Part shown: positions 15,637-24,320 of the stretch, piece by piece | Position numbering within the stretch: position 1 is the stretch's first letter | Layout: every line of letters starts with the position of its first letter | NCBI GenBank assembly: GCA_001799565.1 | Contig: MGTS01000012.1 | Location: 43,466-107,465 of the forward strand | DNA length: 64,000 bases | Source: Elusimicrobia bacterium GWA2_51_34 | GTDB taxonomy: Bacteria; Elusimicrobiota; Elusimicrobia; Elusimicrobiales; UBA9959 | Direction: 5' to 3' | Program-made: the position numbers and the translations under genes | Notes under the pieces: model-generated | What the model saw: only the letters and a program-made list of their open reading frames with translations | What the model was told of the DNA's origin: nothing | The model's database searches: none

Positions 15637-16338
15637 TCACAGCCCCATAAATGTAACAGCCACTCCACACATTAAAACTGCGAAACCGGCGAGTGCATGA
15701 GAATACCTTTCAATCTTCCGAAGAGGCAATAGCTCTATCCCGCGCAAAGCCGCTAAAACCATGACCATCATTGTGGAGATAGTGGTGAGCGCGAAAACCG
15801 CCGTAACGACGATCACCCCGCTTATACTGCTTTTGGCCGCCGGGTATATAAGCAGCGGGATAAGCGGCTCGCAGGGGCCGAAAACAAAAATAGTAAATAA
15901 TATCCAGGGAGTGATGTTAGCTTTCCCGGCGTCGTGGACGTGGGCGTGATCCTCAGCGTGAGCGTGTGTGTGAACATGCCTGAATCCGGCGTGCGCGTGC
16001 GAATGCTCGTGTTCCCTGCCTGAATATGCCTTCTTGATCCCCCAGATAAAATATAACAGGCCGAATACTACCAGCAGCCATCCGGCAATACCACCACGCA
16101 AGGATTCTATATTCTCTAGGCTGGTTACTTCCGCGCCAATATAAACACCGGCAAACCCCAAAGCTACCGAACTCCCTACATGTCCAAGGCCGCAGAGTAA
16201 GGTGATAACGCCGGTTTTCAAATAAGACCAGTCACGGGCTTTGGCCATTGCGATAAAGGGCACATAATGGTCAGGCCCCAGCAAGGTGTGAAAAAAGCCG
16301 ATAGAAGCGGCAGTAATCACCAGAACGCTTGAGTCCAT
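15637..16338 (-). CDS. NicO/UreH-like metal transporter with His-rich loop
   Basis: 233 residues, about six helices. Helix I carries FFHTLLGPDHYVPF and helix II GLGHVGSS, matching the HxxxDH-like motifs of the UreH/NicO/RcnA-type group (nickel, cobalt or related ion movement). The central loop is very rich in His, alternating with Ala and Glu (about residues 110-138), as expected for a metal-sensing or buffering loop. Start ATG 16338 has GGGAGA upstream and a TATAAA -10-like element about 35 bases away. Its location beside a ZIP gene and a ZnuA/ZnuB pair supports divalent-metal transport. The direction (uptake or efflux) is not determined. Confidence 0.8.
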   Translation of the reverse strand: MDSSVLVITAASIGFFHTLLGPDHYVPFIAMAKARDWSYLKTGVITLLCGLGHVGSSVALGFAGVYIGAEVTSLENIESLRGGIAGWLLVVFGLLYFIWGIKKAYSGREHEHSHAHAGFRHVHTHAHAEDHAHVHDAGKANITPWILFTIFVFGPCEPLIPLLIYPAAKSSISGVIVVTAVFALTTISTMMVMVLAALRGIELLPLRKIERYSHALAGFAVLMCGVAVTFMGL

Positions 16339-16450
16339 GTTGTCTCCCGGGATGTGTTTATGTTTTTATACTAGCATTTTCTCGTTGAGCGTATTCAGCT
16401 TAATATCAGCTCATAGATTTGCTTTGGCGTGTTGTGTGCGGCCGATTTTT

Positions 16451-17266
16451 TCAGGAGTTCCTGCGTAGTATCAGGCGCGCGCAGTAGGCGCCTATAACAA
16501 GCATGCCGAAAGCGCAGACTATGGCCGCGCCGGTGGGCAGGTCAAAACGACCTGAGGCGTATATCCCAGCCAAGCTGGTCAAGCCTCCCAAGCCCCAGCC
16601 CCAAAGAAGCCGCTTTTTGAAATCATTTGTAAAAAGCATCGTGGAGACGGCCGGCATTATCAGGAAAGAAAATACCAGCAGGACGCCTGCCACTGCCACT
16701 GAACTTGTAACAACAAAGCCGAAGGTGACATAAAACAAGAAATCCCAAAGTCTTACATTTATGCCTTCCCTCTGCGCCTCATCAGGATCTTTGGAGATTA
16801 GAATAAATTTCTTCCTGAAGGCGTAATGGAAAAACCCGATAAGGCCGTAAAGAACGGCTATTTTCGTTATTTCCGCACTCCCGACGAAGATGATATTGCC
16901 TACCAGCATTTCCTTCAGGTGGCTGGCTTCGCCAGGAATCCGGTCAAGCACAAGAACGGCCAGCGCCGCCGCCACCACGTATGTTATACCTATCACGGCT
17001 TCCTGCGGGACATGCGAATCTTTCAGCCGGGTAAAAGCATATAAAGCCGCCCCGACAAAAGTGAAGCCTAGCGAGAACAGGTATGCCTGTGGTGAATGAA
17101 GTGAGAAGCCGAAAAGCACCGAAACTACGGCGCCCAGCGCCGCTAGCTGTGCCAGAGCCAGATCCACGAATATTACTCCACGCTCAACTACATGCACACC
17201 CAAATAAACATGGATGCCGGTAAGTATTAAAGCTGCTATAAACGGCAGTAGCATTAGTTCTATCAT
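16451..17266 (-). CDS. Metal ABC transporter permease (ZnuB/MntB family)
   Basis: 271 residues with eight or nine hydrophobic segments. The family signature lies near GVIFVDLALAQLAALG, and DPDEAQREGINVRLWDFLFY is the cytoplasmic region that contacts the ATPase. ABC-3 permeases import zinc, manganese or iron delivered by a periplasmic lipoprotein or binding protein. The cognate binding protein is encoded 97 bases upstream. The expected ATP-binding subunit is missing here, so either it is encoded elsewhere or the system is incomplete. Confidence 0.9.
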   Translation of the reverse strand: MIELMLLPFIAALILTGIHVYLGVHVVERGVIFVDLALAQLAALGAVVSVLFGFSLHSPQAYLFSLGFTFVGAALYAFTRLKDSHVPQEAVIGITYVVAAALAVLVLDRIPGEASHLKEMLVGNIIFVGSAEITKIAVLYGLIGFFHYAFRKKFILISKDPDEAQREGINVRLWDFLFYVTFGFVVTSSVAVAGVLLVFSFLIMPAVSTMLFTNDFKKRLLWGWGLGGLTSLAGIYASGRFDLPTGAAIVCAFGMLVIGAYCARLILRRNS

Positions 17267-17363
17267 TGTAATATTTCCTTTTTATGCATTTATATGCGAT
17301 CCTCTGCTTCTGTCTGTTATGAATGTAAGTTGTGGAGTCGCTTTTGTTCAGACTAATTACGGC

Positions 17364-18254
17364 TTACTGAGACAGCTTTCCGACCAGACAATCAAACACT
17401 TCAAAGTATGTTTTTACTTCCGGCAGCCCCCCGATCGAACTGGGGACGGTTAATAACCCGGCGCCAGTTTTTTCCGCTATCATCCTCGGTCCTTTAAGCG
17501 GATAGTAGGTTTCGGCTATTATATACTTGGCGCCTTTTTCCTTTATTGTTTTGATGACACTATTAATGTGTCCGGGTGAAGGCGGAATACCCGGCTTGGG
17601 CTCCACATTTTCCACTATCTCAAGTCCGAAAGCCTGCGCGAAATAAAGCCAGGAGTTGTGATAGGTGACTATTTTCATGCCTTTAACCGACGCCATTTTC
17701 TCCTTCCATTCCTTCACTTTGAGCGCCAGCTCCGCCCTGTATTTCTCCAGGTTGGCGGCATAGAAGCCGGCGTTGGAGGGATCAAGGCGGCAGAGGCCGT
17801 TTTTGATCGTGCCGGCCATTGTTGCGGAATTATCCGGGTCCAGCCAGTAATGAGGATTGCCGAATATATGTATATCACCCATAGAGGCGTCCACTTTTTT
17901 TGTCGGCACCTGCAGGACCTTTATGCCCACCGAAGTGTCCACATAGCCGGGCGCGCCGTAGACGATTTTTCCGTTCCGGGCCGCCGCCACAAGGCTGTCC
18001 GCCCACATATCCTGGTCCAGGCCGATTCTGACCAGCATGTCGGCTCGGCGCAACTTTACTACCATACTGGGTTTAGGCTCCACGAAATGCAGGTCCTGAT
18101 CCCCGGATGAAATACTTTCAACTGAGACCTTATCACCGCCCACCCTCTCAACCAGATATTTCAGATCGGTTGTTGTTGTCATCACTTTTATTGCTGCAAC
18201 TGCGGGGACGGTCCATAAAGCCAGCCCCGTTATCGCTAAAAATATTTTTTTCAT
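17364..18254 (-). CDS. Periplasmic zinc/manganese-binding protein (ZnuA family)
   Basis: 296 residues from ATG 18254, which has AGGAG upstream and opens a signal peptide (KKIFLAITGLALWTVPAVAA). Cluster A-I features are visible: DQDLHFVEPKP, FGNPHYWLDP with two metal-ligand histidines, VTYHNSW, and the late acidic AETYYPLKG. There is only a short loop between the first ligands, without the long His-rich insert of zinc-specific ZnuA, so manganese or iron remains possible. Operon with the permease downstream and the His-rich outer-membrane protein upstream. Confidence 0.9.
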   Translation of the reverse strand: MKKIFLAITGLALWTVPAVAAIKVMTTTTDLKYLVERVGGDKVSVESISSGDQDLHFVEPKPSMVVKLRRADMLVRIGLDQDMWADSLVAAARNGKIVYGAPGYVDTSVGIKVLQVPTKKVDASMGDIHIFGNPHYWLDPDNSATMAGTIKNGLCRLDPSNAGFYAANLEKYRAELALKVKEWKEKMASVKGMKIVTYHNSWLYFAQAFGLEIVENVEPKPGIPPSPGHINSVIKTIKEKGAKYIIAETYYPLKGPRMIAEKTGAGLLTVPSSIGGLPEVKTYFEVFDCLVGKLSQ

Positions 18255-18286
18255 ATTTTCTCCTGTTTTTCTGTAAGTTGTCGGTA

Positions 18287-19453
18287 TCACTCCAGATCAT
18301 GGCTGTGCGGACCTATGCCGAAACTCATCTGTACCCAGCCCTCATTGGCTTTTTCGCCGTAAAGGTTCTTATGCCTGTATTGCACTCTGGCATGCGTAGT
18401 TTCGGTGAGGCGCCGGGTCAACATAGCCGAATATACTCTTTCGTAGGAAATAACTGGCATGGCGTTTTCGGAATAGTCGAATCTTACTCCGGCGTCCCAG
18501 TATTTGCTCCATCTGTAGTTCACCAGCGAATATCCTCCATCCCGGTTGAGATTGCCGGCCGGCACTTTTCGGGCCAGATGGAACCATTCGTTCTGGAAAG
18601 TCCAGCGCTTATAAGCTGAAGGCCAGTGTTTAAGGGCCAGGTCGACTCCGGTTATTTTGACATTATCCTGATGATGCGTATAATGGCTGCCTTTGCCCTT
18701 CAGCGCGTTCAAACCGACCATCATCTCGGTTTTGGGACCAAAAGCGAAAGATGTGAGCAGGCGTCCGGTATAAACCTTGTCCGCCACTGAGAATTCATCG
18801 CTTTCAACTATAATCGGAACCGTAACCGTGGAGCCGGTTATATCCAGTATCTCCGCCGTATTTCCCTCTCCAACATCGTGATGATGTTCCGGTACGGTCC
18901 ATGCGCCGCCCTGGATTTCGGCATAAAAAGGCAACGGTATAAGATATGAAAGGGCGAGTCCTTGCCCTACAAGGCCATGGTCGCCGAAGAAGTTTGTGAT
19001 GACAGAAGGCTGGTCTACCATGGGCCGGTGATGACTGTGCGATTTATTCAGGCGTCCGAAGTCAACATGTATCTTACCAGCTTGTGCGGACAATCCCGGT
19101 AAAACTTCAAGGAAACTCATCTTTGCCTCGCATATTTCGGCTTCATATCCATCGTAGTGCTTGTGAATGGCCAGGAACACATCCGCTTTCATTTTTGGAT
19201 AGATATAGCCCTGAAAGGCGGTTTCCACCTCGTCGAACTCAAGCTTGTTCCTTGATTCATCCGTTTTGTCGTCGCTTATATAGCCGTTAAAAACGCCTAT
19301 CACGCTTATATCCGGCAGGTTAAGAGGCGTTCCGCGCATACCCTGCGGTGGAGGGGCGGTCTCTATGATTTTGGTAGTGAATCCCTCCGTTTCCTGCGCT
19401 ATTGCGCAAGGGGTAAGGGCAGTAAATAATAATAAAATCATGAATCTTTTCAT
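18287..19453 (-). CDS. His-rich outer-membrane beta-barrel protein
   Basis: 388 residues with a signal peptide (FMILLLFTALTPCAIA). The rest is rich in alternating aromatic and polar strands and ends with a predicted last strand (WVQMSFGIGPHSHDLE). Histidine clusters recur: IHKHYDGY, SHSHHRPM, EHHHD, GSHYTHHQD. These suggest a porin that admits metal ions and feeds the ZnuA-like protein encoded 32 bases downstream. AGGAGG precedes the ATG. It resembles the uncharacterised predicted outer-membrane proteins found next to zinc ABC systems, but is not a TonB-dependent receptor (no plug domain, too short). Confidence 0.75.
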   Translation of the reverse strand: MKRFMILLLFTALTPCAIAQETEGFTTKIIETAPPPQGMRGTPLNLPDISVIGVFNGYISDDKTDESRNKLEFDEVETAFQGYIYPKMKADVFLAIHKHYDGYEAEICEAKMSFLEVLPGLSAQAGKIHVDFGRLNKSHSHHRPMVDQPSVITNFFGDHGLVGQGLALSYLIPLPFYAEIQGGAWTVPEHHHDVGEGNTAEILDITGSTVTVPIIVESDEFSVADKVYTGRLLTSFAFGPKTEMMVGLNALKGKGSHYTHHQDNVKITGVDLALKHWPSAYKRWTFQNEWFHLARKVPAGNLNRDGGYSLVNYRWSKYWDAGVRFDYSENAMPVISYERVYSAMLTRRLTETTHARVQYRHKNLYGEKANEGWVQMSFGIGPHSHDLE

Positions 19454-19545
19454 GGTTCCTCCTTGGGAATATTATGTGTCAACTGAACGGGCGGGACAAT
19501 TATCCAGGCCGTGTAATGGAGTACTGCTTATGAGTAATAGAGGAG

Positions 19546-19854
19546 TTACGCGGAGAACGGCGGGGCGCGGCTGGAACAAATAAAAACAGCAATTCGTTTT
19601 GCGAACGGCAATCTGCAAATCAAATTTATGCGGCTGCAATTGTCGGGATGAATTAAAGACTCGTAGTCACCGCTGGGGCTCACTTCAAGGGAGCCAAAGA
19701 CAGCGCAGATCTGGCAATCATTGTCCGCCGGATTATGAGCGGACTCTGTTATATGAAAAATCCAGGCCCCGCCCACGACAGCTGCTACCGCGAAACAGAC
19801 CATGGTTCTTCGTAATTCTGGGGATCTCATTAAGGATATTCTATAAATTCTCAT
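19546..19854 (-). CDS. Small membrane-anchored CxxC protein with RAPP tail, copy 1
   Basis: 102 residues: basic start, one helix (MVCFAVAAVVGGAWIFHI), then CQIC and a C-terminus reading SSRAPPFSA. The same architecture (helix, His, CxxC, RAPP tail) occurs in the protein at 23831-24109. This recalls DUF2946-type proteins found near metal genes, though I cannot confirm family membership. The gene overlaps the 3' end of the UppP-M23 gene by 14 bases and lies 92 bases upstream of the His-rich porin. Start uncertain (19854 or 19830). Confidence 0.6.
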   Translation of the reverse strand: MRIYRISLMRSPELRRTMVCFAVAAVVGGAWIFHITESAHNPADNDCQICAVFGSLEVSPSGDYESLIHPDNCSRINLICRLPFAKRIAVFICSSRAPPFSA

Positions 19855-21817
19855 TTTGTCTTTCCCTGTTTTGCCCGGACCGGAAAAGGAATTGAAACTT
19901 GTCGTTTAACGGTTCTATTCCGCTAATAAATCTTTGCAGTTCCGTGCCTGTAAGCTTTGTCGCCGGCGGCGGATTGATTTTCAGGAAATTGGCGTATCGG
20001 CCGTTCGATTTTATGCTGAAATCAAGATGCGGACCCGTGGCCAACCCCGTCTTGCCTACATAGCCGATAACCTGCCCCTGACTGACTCTGGTTCCGGTTT
20101 TTATTCCTTTGGCATAAGCGCGCAAATGGCCGTAGCCGGTTACATATCCTCCGCCGTGACGCAACTCAATGAAATTACCGTAACCGCCCTTCCAGCCTTT
20201 ATAAACCACGGTCCCGTCGGCCACGGACGACACCGGCGTACCCGATGGCGCGGCGTAGTCTATCCCATTGTGCGGCCGGTATATCCGGAGTATCGGATGG
20301 AAGCGGGCCTTCGAAAAATACGAGCTTATCCTGCGGTAGCTCAATGGGGCGCGCAGGAACGCCCTCCGCAGCGAGCCGCCGGTTTCGTTGTAGTAAGAGG
20401 CGCCGTAATAAAAAGCATGTTTTTCTCCGGTTTCCTCGCCCCGGTAAACGGCGCCGAGCACCCTGGCAGGGCACGGTACCCCGAGCGCGGTGCGGCATTC
20501 CTCCCAGACAAGCGCGAAGGTGTCGCCTTTGCGCGGCTCGGTCAGGAAGTCTATCTCCCAGGCGAATATATCCGCGAATTCCATTATCATCCCGGCCGGC
20601 ACGCTTGAAACGCGCATGGCTTCCCATAGGGAGCTGTCCAAAACTCCCTGGACTGAGAAAGAGACGGTAGAAGCAGGCACCCTGCTTTTTTCCGGTTCAA
20701 AATTATCGCCTTTTCGGGAAATGGAATACAAATTTTCCCCACGCGCCAGCACAAAATCCATGACTATTTCCGAATTCCGGCGGCGAAGGTGCACGGCATT
20801 CAGTCCGCAATCCATAGCCGCGCCGGGGGTGGAGAATGAAACAGCATAGATATCCCCCGGTTGCAAAACTCCGGCTCCAGCCTTTTTAAGCGCTTTTTCC
20901 AGGGCACGAATATCGGCATAAGGAACCTTACGTCCAAATGTGGAATCAAAGGAATCACCGGATTTTAATGTACCGGTGGAGACCAAAGGGGCGCAAATGG
21001 AAGGGACCAGTAAAACAAAATCCTGTGATGGCTTTGCATTATTCATGAAGAAAAAGAATATTCCCGCACCGAGTATTACCCTATATACCAGAAAAGGGGT
21101 CAAGCTGTGTTTTTTAAGCCAGGCAAGAAATAATCCTATTCCCACAAGCCCGGAAACAAAGGAGGATACGACCCCGCAGACAAACGCAGTGTTAATGTCC
21201 CCCGAAGTAAGCTTCGCGGCTTCAAGCAATCCCGCGCCGAATATTACCGGAGTGCCCAGCAAAAAAGACAGCCGTGCCGCTGCTGGCCGGGAATATCCAA
21301 GGAAGAGCGCCGCCATTATCGTCATGCCTGAGCGCGAAGCGCCGGGCATTAAGGCTATAGTCTGGGCTAGGCCTATAAGCAGGGCATCCTTCAGGGTGAA
21401 AGAAGTTTCATTTAACGTTTGCTTCGCCTTTCTGTCGGCCAGGTAGATAACCAGGGAAAAGAAGATGAGATTTAATGCTATCCCACGCGGATCGCGGAAA
21501 ACCGTTTCCGCCATGTCGTGTAGTAGGAGTCCGCCTATGCCCGCAGGAATTGAGCCAGCGGCCAGCAGCCAAAGCAGGCGGCCTTCCTTTTGGCGCGGGC
21601 GCACAAATCCATCGCGCAGAATATTTACCCAGTCTTTGGCGAAGTAAACCAGCACGGCCAGCAGCGTGCCCATGTGCAGCATAACATCGTAGGCAAGGCC
21701 CTGGTATTCCCAGCCGAAAATCTTTGGGGCAAGAGCAAGATGGGCTGAACTTGAAATCGGCAGGAATTCCCCCGCCCCTTGCAATATACCCAAGACTACC
21801 GCTTGAAACTCAGTCAT
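19841..21817 (-). CDS. uppP: Fusion of undecaprenyl-diphosphatase (UppP/BacA) with an M23 peptidase
   Basis: 658 residues, far longer than the usual 260-280 for UppP. Residues 1-260 are a complete UppP: GEFLPISSSAHLAL with the catalytic Glu, the PGASRSGMTIM motif with Ser and Arg, and eight helices. Residues about 280-480 form an OapA/Csd3-like region (PGDIYAVSF, LARGENLYSISRKGD). The C-terminal M23 domain has NGIDYAAPSGTP (about 519), a GYGH motif and GPHLDFSI (about 596). The metal ligands are intact. UppP recycles the lipid carrier and M23 enzymes cut cross-bridges, so one protein joins carrier recycling to wall remodelling, with the peptidase predicted on the periplasmic side. No frameshift or stop lies between domains. 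Confidence 0.9.
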   Translation of the reverse strand: MTEFQAVVLGILQGAGEFLPISSSAHLALAPKIFGWEYQGLAYDVMLHMGTLLAVLVYFAKDWVNILRDGFVRPRQKEGRLLWLLAAGSIPAGIGGLLLHDMAETVFRDPRGIALNLIFFSLVIYLADRKAKQTLNETSFTLKDALLIGLAQTIALMPGASRSGMTIMAALFLGYSRPAAARLSFLLGTPVIFGAGLLEAAKLTSGDINTAFVCGVVSSFVSGLVGIGLFLAWLKKHSLTPFLVYRVILGAGIFFFFMNNAKPSQDFVLLVPSICAPLVSTGTLKSGDSFDSTFGRKVPYADIRALEKALKKAGAGVLQPGDIYAVSFSTPGAAMDCGLNAVHLRRRNSEIVMDFVLARGENLYSISRKGDNFEPEKSRVPASTVSFSVQGVLDSSLWEAMRVSSVPAGMIMEFADIFAWEIDFLTEPRKGDTFALVWEECRTALGVPCPARVLGAVYRGEETGEKHAFYYGASYYNETGGSLRRAFLRAPLSYRRISSYFSKARFHPILRIYRPHNGIDYAAPSGTPVSSVADGTVVYKGWKGGYGNFIELRHGGGYVTGYGHLRAYAKGIKTGTRVSQGQVIGYVGKTGLATGPHLDFSIKSNGRYANFLKINPPPATKLTGTELQRFISGIEPLNDKFQFLFRSGQNRERQNENL

Positions 21818-21826
21818 AGTTGCCGC

Positions 21827-23707
21827 CTATTTTGCCGCAGGTTTAAGATATTTCGCCATAAACTTCTCCATAGCCTCGTAGAAGTCAAAGCGGTTTTCCT
21901 CATTATGGAAGCCATGTCCCTCGTTTTCCTTTACCATATACTCCACTGCCACGCCACGCTTGCGCAGGTTCTCCACTATCTGGTCGGATTCATTAATGTT
22001 AACGCGCGGGTCCTTGGCACCCTGCGCCACAAAGAGCGGGGCTTTTATCTTATCCGCGTGGAAGGCGGGAGAAACCGCTTTCATCTTCTCTTCTTCCGTA
22101 GCCGGATCACCTACTTTTTCATGCATCTGGTCCAGCATCGGTTTCCAATAGGGCGGGATGGACTTCATGAAGGTAAGCAGATTGGAAACACCAACGTAGT
22201 CCACCGCGCAGGCATAGAGGTCCGGCGTGAATGCCGCACCGGCCAGCGTGGCGTAGCCGCCGTAACTGCCGCCGTAAATGGCCACACGCTTCGGGTCTGC
22301 TATGCCTTCTTTTACGAGGTAATTCACTCCGTCGGTTATATCGTCTTGCATTTTAAGGCCCCACTGCTTGAAGGATGCCTCCCAGAACTTTCGCCCATAG
22401 CCGGTGGAACCCCGGTAATTCATCTGGAGCACGGCGTAGCCGCGATTAGCCAGAAACTGAACTTCAGGATTGAAGCCCCATGAGTCACGCACCCAGGGAC
22501 CGCCGTGCGGGTTCACCACCAACGGTAGGTTCTTCGCTTTGGCCCCCTTGGGAACGGTAAGATAGCCGTTTATGGTCAGGCCGTCGCGGGATTTATAGGA
22601 AACGGGCTTCATTTCCGCCATTTCCTTTTCATCCAGCCAGGGCGAAATCTCGGCCAGCTTTTCCAGTTTCTTCTCTGCCCAATCATAAAGGTAATAGTTC
22701 CCAAGCGTCCGGTCGCTGTAAGTGCGAACTATATAAAGATTTTCCGCCTTGTCGTTCTCCTGTATGCCGACCTCATAGCCCGGCAATTGGAACTCCAGGT
22801 CTTTTACTATGGCCTCAAACTCCGGGTCAAAGAACTTGCGGAACGATTTCCAGGTGGTGTAGCGGGCACTTATTAAAACCTTGCGCTTGCGGGAATAGAA
22901 CAACGACGAAACGTCCACCTCCGGGTGCTCGTAAAGTATTGCTGTTTCTTTTTTCAGCGCCGGGTCGAATTCCACCACGGCGTCCTTGTCCCTGCCTATA
23001 TTGGAAAGGGCGTAAAGGCGTTTATTGTCAAAAGTGAAAAACATCGGGTCGAAACTTTCCTTGAAGGAAGTGGTTATAACCGGCTTAAATTCCCCATCCT
23101 CCTTCTCCCGGTAAAGCAATGTGTGATTGATGCCGTCGGTGGTTACAGCCGCGCGCAGCTTCCCGTCGTGGTCGGTAAGCCAGCCGGTGATATTTCCAGG
23201 GTTCTCCGCCAACTGCGTCATTTCCCCGGTCTTCACATTAAGCCGAAACACGTCGAACACCTCTTTCTTGCGGCGGTTCATGCCGATTATCATTTCCAGC
23301 TCGTTATCCGGCAGATCGTCTATGATCTGCGCCCTTACGCCGAGATAAGGGGTGAGGTCCTTTAAATCCGCGCCGGTCCTATCTACGGAGACTATGTGAA
23401 AATTCTCGTCTCCCTTGAAGTCTTTCATGTATATCAGGCGGTTGTTGCCTTTCCAGAAATAGCCGCCGGTTATGGGGCGTTCCGTCTCGGAACTGACCAT
23501 TACAGCCTCAGCGGATGAGCGAGCCTGTACGAATATATTCAGGCGATTCTTGTATGGAGCCATGAAAGATATGTATTCCCCATTGGGTGAAATGGAATAG
23601 TTCGTCTTTTCCGGATCGCGGAAGAAATCACGCATGGGAATATCACGGGCTTCCAGACAGGCTGGAATCGCAAGCATAACTATGGCCGCCAGATTGATGT
23701 TTTTCAT
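21827..23707 (-). CDS. Secreted S9-family prolyl oligopeptidase-like serine peptidase
   Basis: 626 residues. A signal peptide (LAAIVMLAIPACLEA) is followed by a beta-propeller region and then an alpha/beta hydrolase domain. The catalytic triad is visible: Ser in GGSYGGYA (about 481), Asp in GAKDPRVN (about 566) and His in ENEGHGFH (about 597). The HGGPW oxyanion-hole motif is present. Such enzymes degrade short peptides in the periplasm. Start set by AGGAG before ATG 23707. The UppP-M23 gene follows after 9 bases on the same strand, so the two are probably co-transcribed. Confidence 0.93.
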   Translation of the reverse strand: MKNINLAAIVMLAIPACLEARDIPMRDFFRDPEKTNYSISPNGEYISFMAPYKNRLNIFVQARSSAEAVMVSSETERPITGGYFWKGNNRLIYMKDFKGDENFHIVSVDRTGADLKDLTPYLGVRAQIIDDLPDNELEMIIGMNRRKKEVFDVFRLNVKTGEMTQLAENPGNITGWLTDHDGKLRAAVTTDGINHTLLYREKEDGEFKPVITTSFKESFDPMFFTFDNKRLYALSNIGRDKDAVVEFDPALKKETAILYEHPEVDVSSLFYSRKRKVLISARYTTWKSFRKFFDPEFEAIVKDLEFQLPGYEVGIQENDKAENLYIVRTYSDRTLGNYYLYDWAEKKLEKLAEISPWLDEKEMAEMKPVSYKSRDGLTINGYLTVPKGAKAKNLPLVVNPHGGPWVRDSWGFNPEVQFLANRGYAVLQMNYRGSTGYGRKFWEASFKQWGLKMQDDITDGVNYLVKEGIADPKRVAIYGGSYGGYATLAGAAFTPDLYACAVDYVGVSNLLTFMKSIPPYWKPMLDQMHEKVGDPATEEEKMKAVSPAFHADKIKAPLFVAQGAKDPRVNINESDQIVENLRKRGVAVEYMVKENEGHGFHNEENRFDFYEAMEKFMAKYLKPAAK

Positions 23708-23830
23708 TTTTCTCCTATATCTTGAAGGGTTATTTTGACCGTTTTTTTAATGTTTGCCAAATGTTTCACGAAATTACCGCCTATCAAAGTATTACGGGCA
23801 TGAGAACTGGAAAAACCAGAAATTAAATGA

Positions 23831-24109
23831 TTACACGAGGGGAGGTGCCCTTGCGGGCTTGGTATTCAGCGAGCGAACGGGGGTTGCAAGTGTGACAAAG
23901 CACGGGGTCTCCGTGATTAAAACCGGTTCCGGTGCTGCGACAGGACTGGTTGGTGCCGAAAGAGTCGCCAAGGTCTGGCAGAATCGGCATTGAGCGATAG
24001 GTTCAGGAGATGCGGAAAAAGCGTGCGTAAAAACATGCGCTGTCATGACAAACAAAGCGAATATCATCAAGCCCAGCGCAAATCTCGCGAGTTGCCTTTT
24101 CATTATCAT
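23831..24109 (-). CDS. Small membrane-anchored CxxC protein with RAPP tail, copy 2
   Basis: 92 residues (90 if ATG 24103 is used). One helix (FALGLMIFALFVMTAHVF), then CRFC and a C-terminus ending ARAPPLV. The order helix, His, CxxC, RAPP matches the protein at 19546-19854, though overall identity is low. It precedes the S9 peptidase gene by about 120 bases. Both copies have a single export/anchor helix, so the CxxC would face the periplasm and could bind metal or a disulfide partner (inference). Confidence 0.55.
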   Translation of the reverse strand: MIMKRQLARFALGLMIFALFVMTAHVFTHAFSASPEPIAQCRFCQTLATLSAPTSPVAAPEPVLITETPCFVTLATPVRSLNTKPARAPPLV

Positions 24110-24166
24110 ATTAATTAAATCAAATTGCCCTTAGCCAAGCCATGAAAATATTGGATCATGCGGCAT

Positions 24167-24316
24167 CTACCGATGAAACCGGGCGTAAGCGCGGCAGAAA
24201 GGGCAGAATTTTTCCAGCCTGGCCATTACGCGACCATAAAAAGAATCCGGCCAGCACCGCTTTGCCACGCAGAACGGGCAGATGGAAGAAATAAAAGCGA
24301 AAATTTTATCTTTCAT
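24167..24316 (-). CDS. 49-residue protein with two CPFC motifs (zinc-ribbon-like)
   Basis: ATG 24316 lies 4 bases after the stop of the HD-oxidase gene. The protein has CPFC near residues 13-16 and CPFC near residues 38-41, with a CW in between (KRCWPDSFYG). Two CxxC pairs 21 residues apart fit a zinc ribbon or rubredoxin-like knuckle. The composition is protein-like and the position as last gene of a tightly packed run supports expression. It is likely part of the 22-gene run. Family not recognised. Confidence 0.55.
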   Translation of the reverse strand: MKDKIFAFISSICPFCVAKRCWPDSFYGRVMARLEKFCPFCRAYARFHR

Positions 24317-24320
24317 ACGA

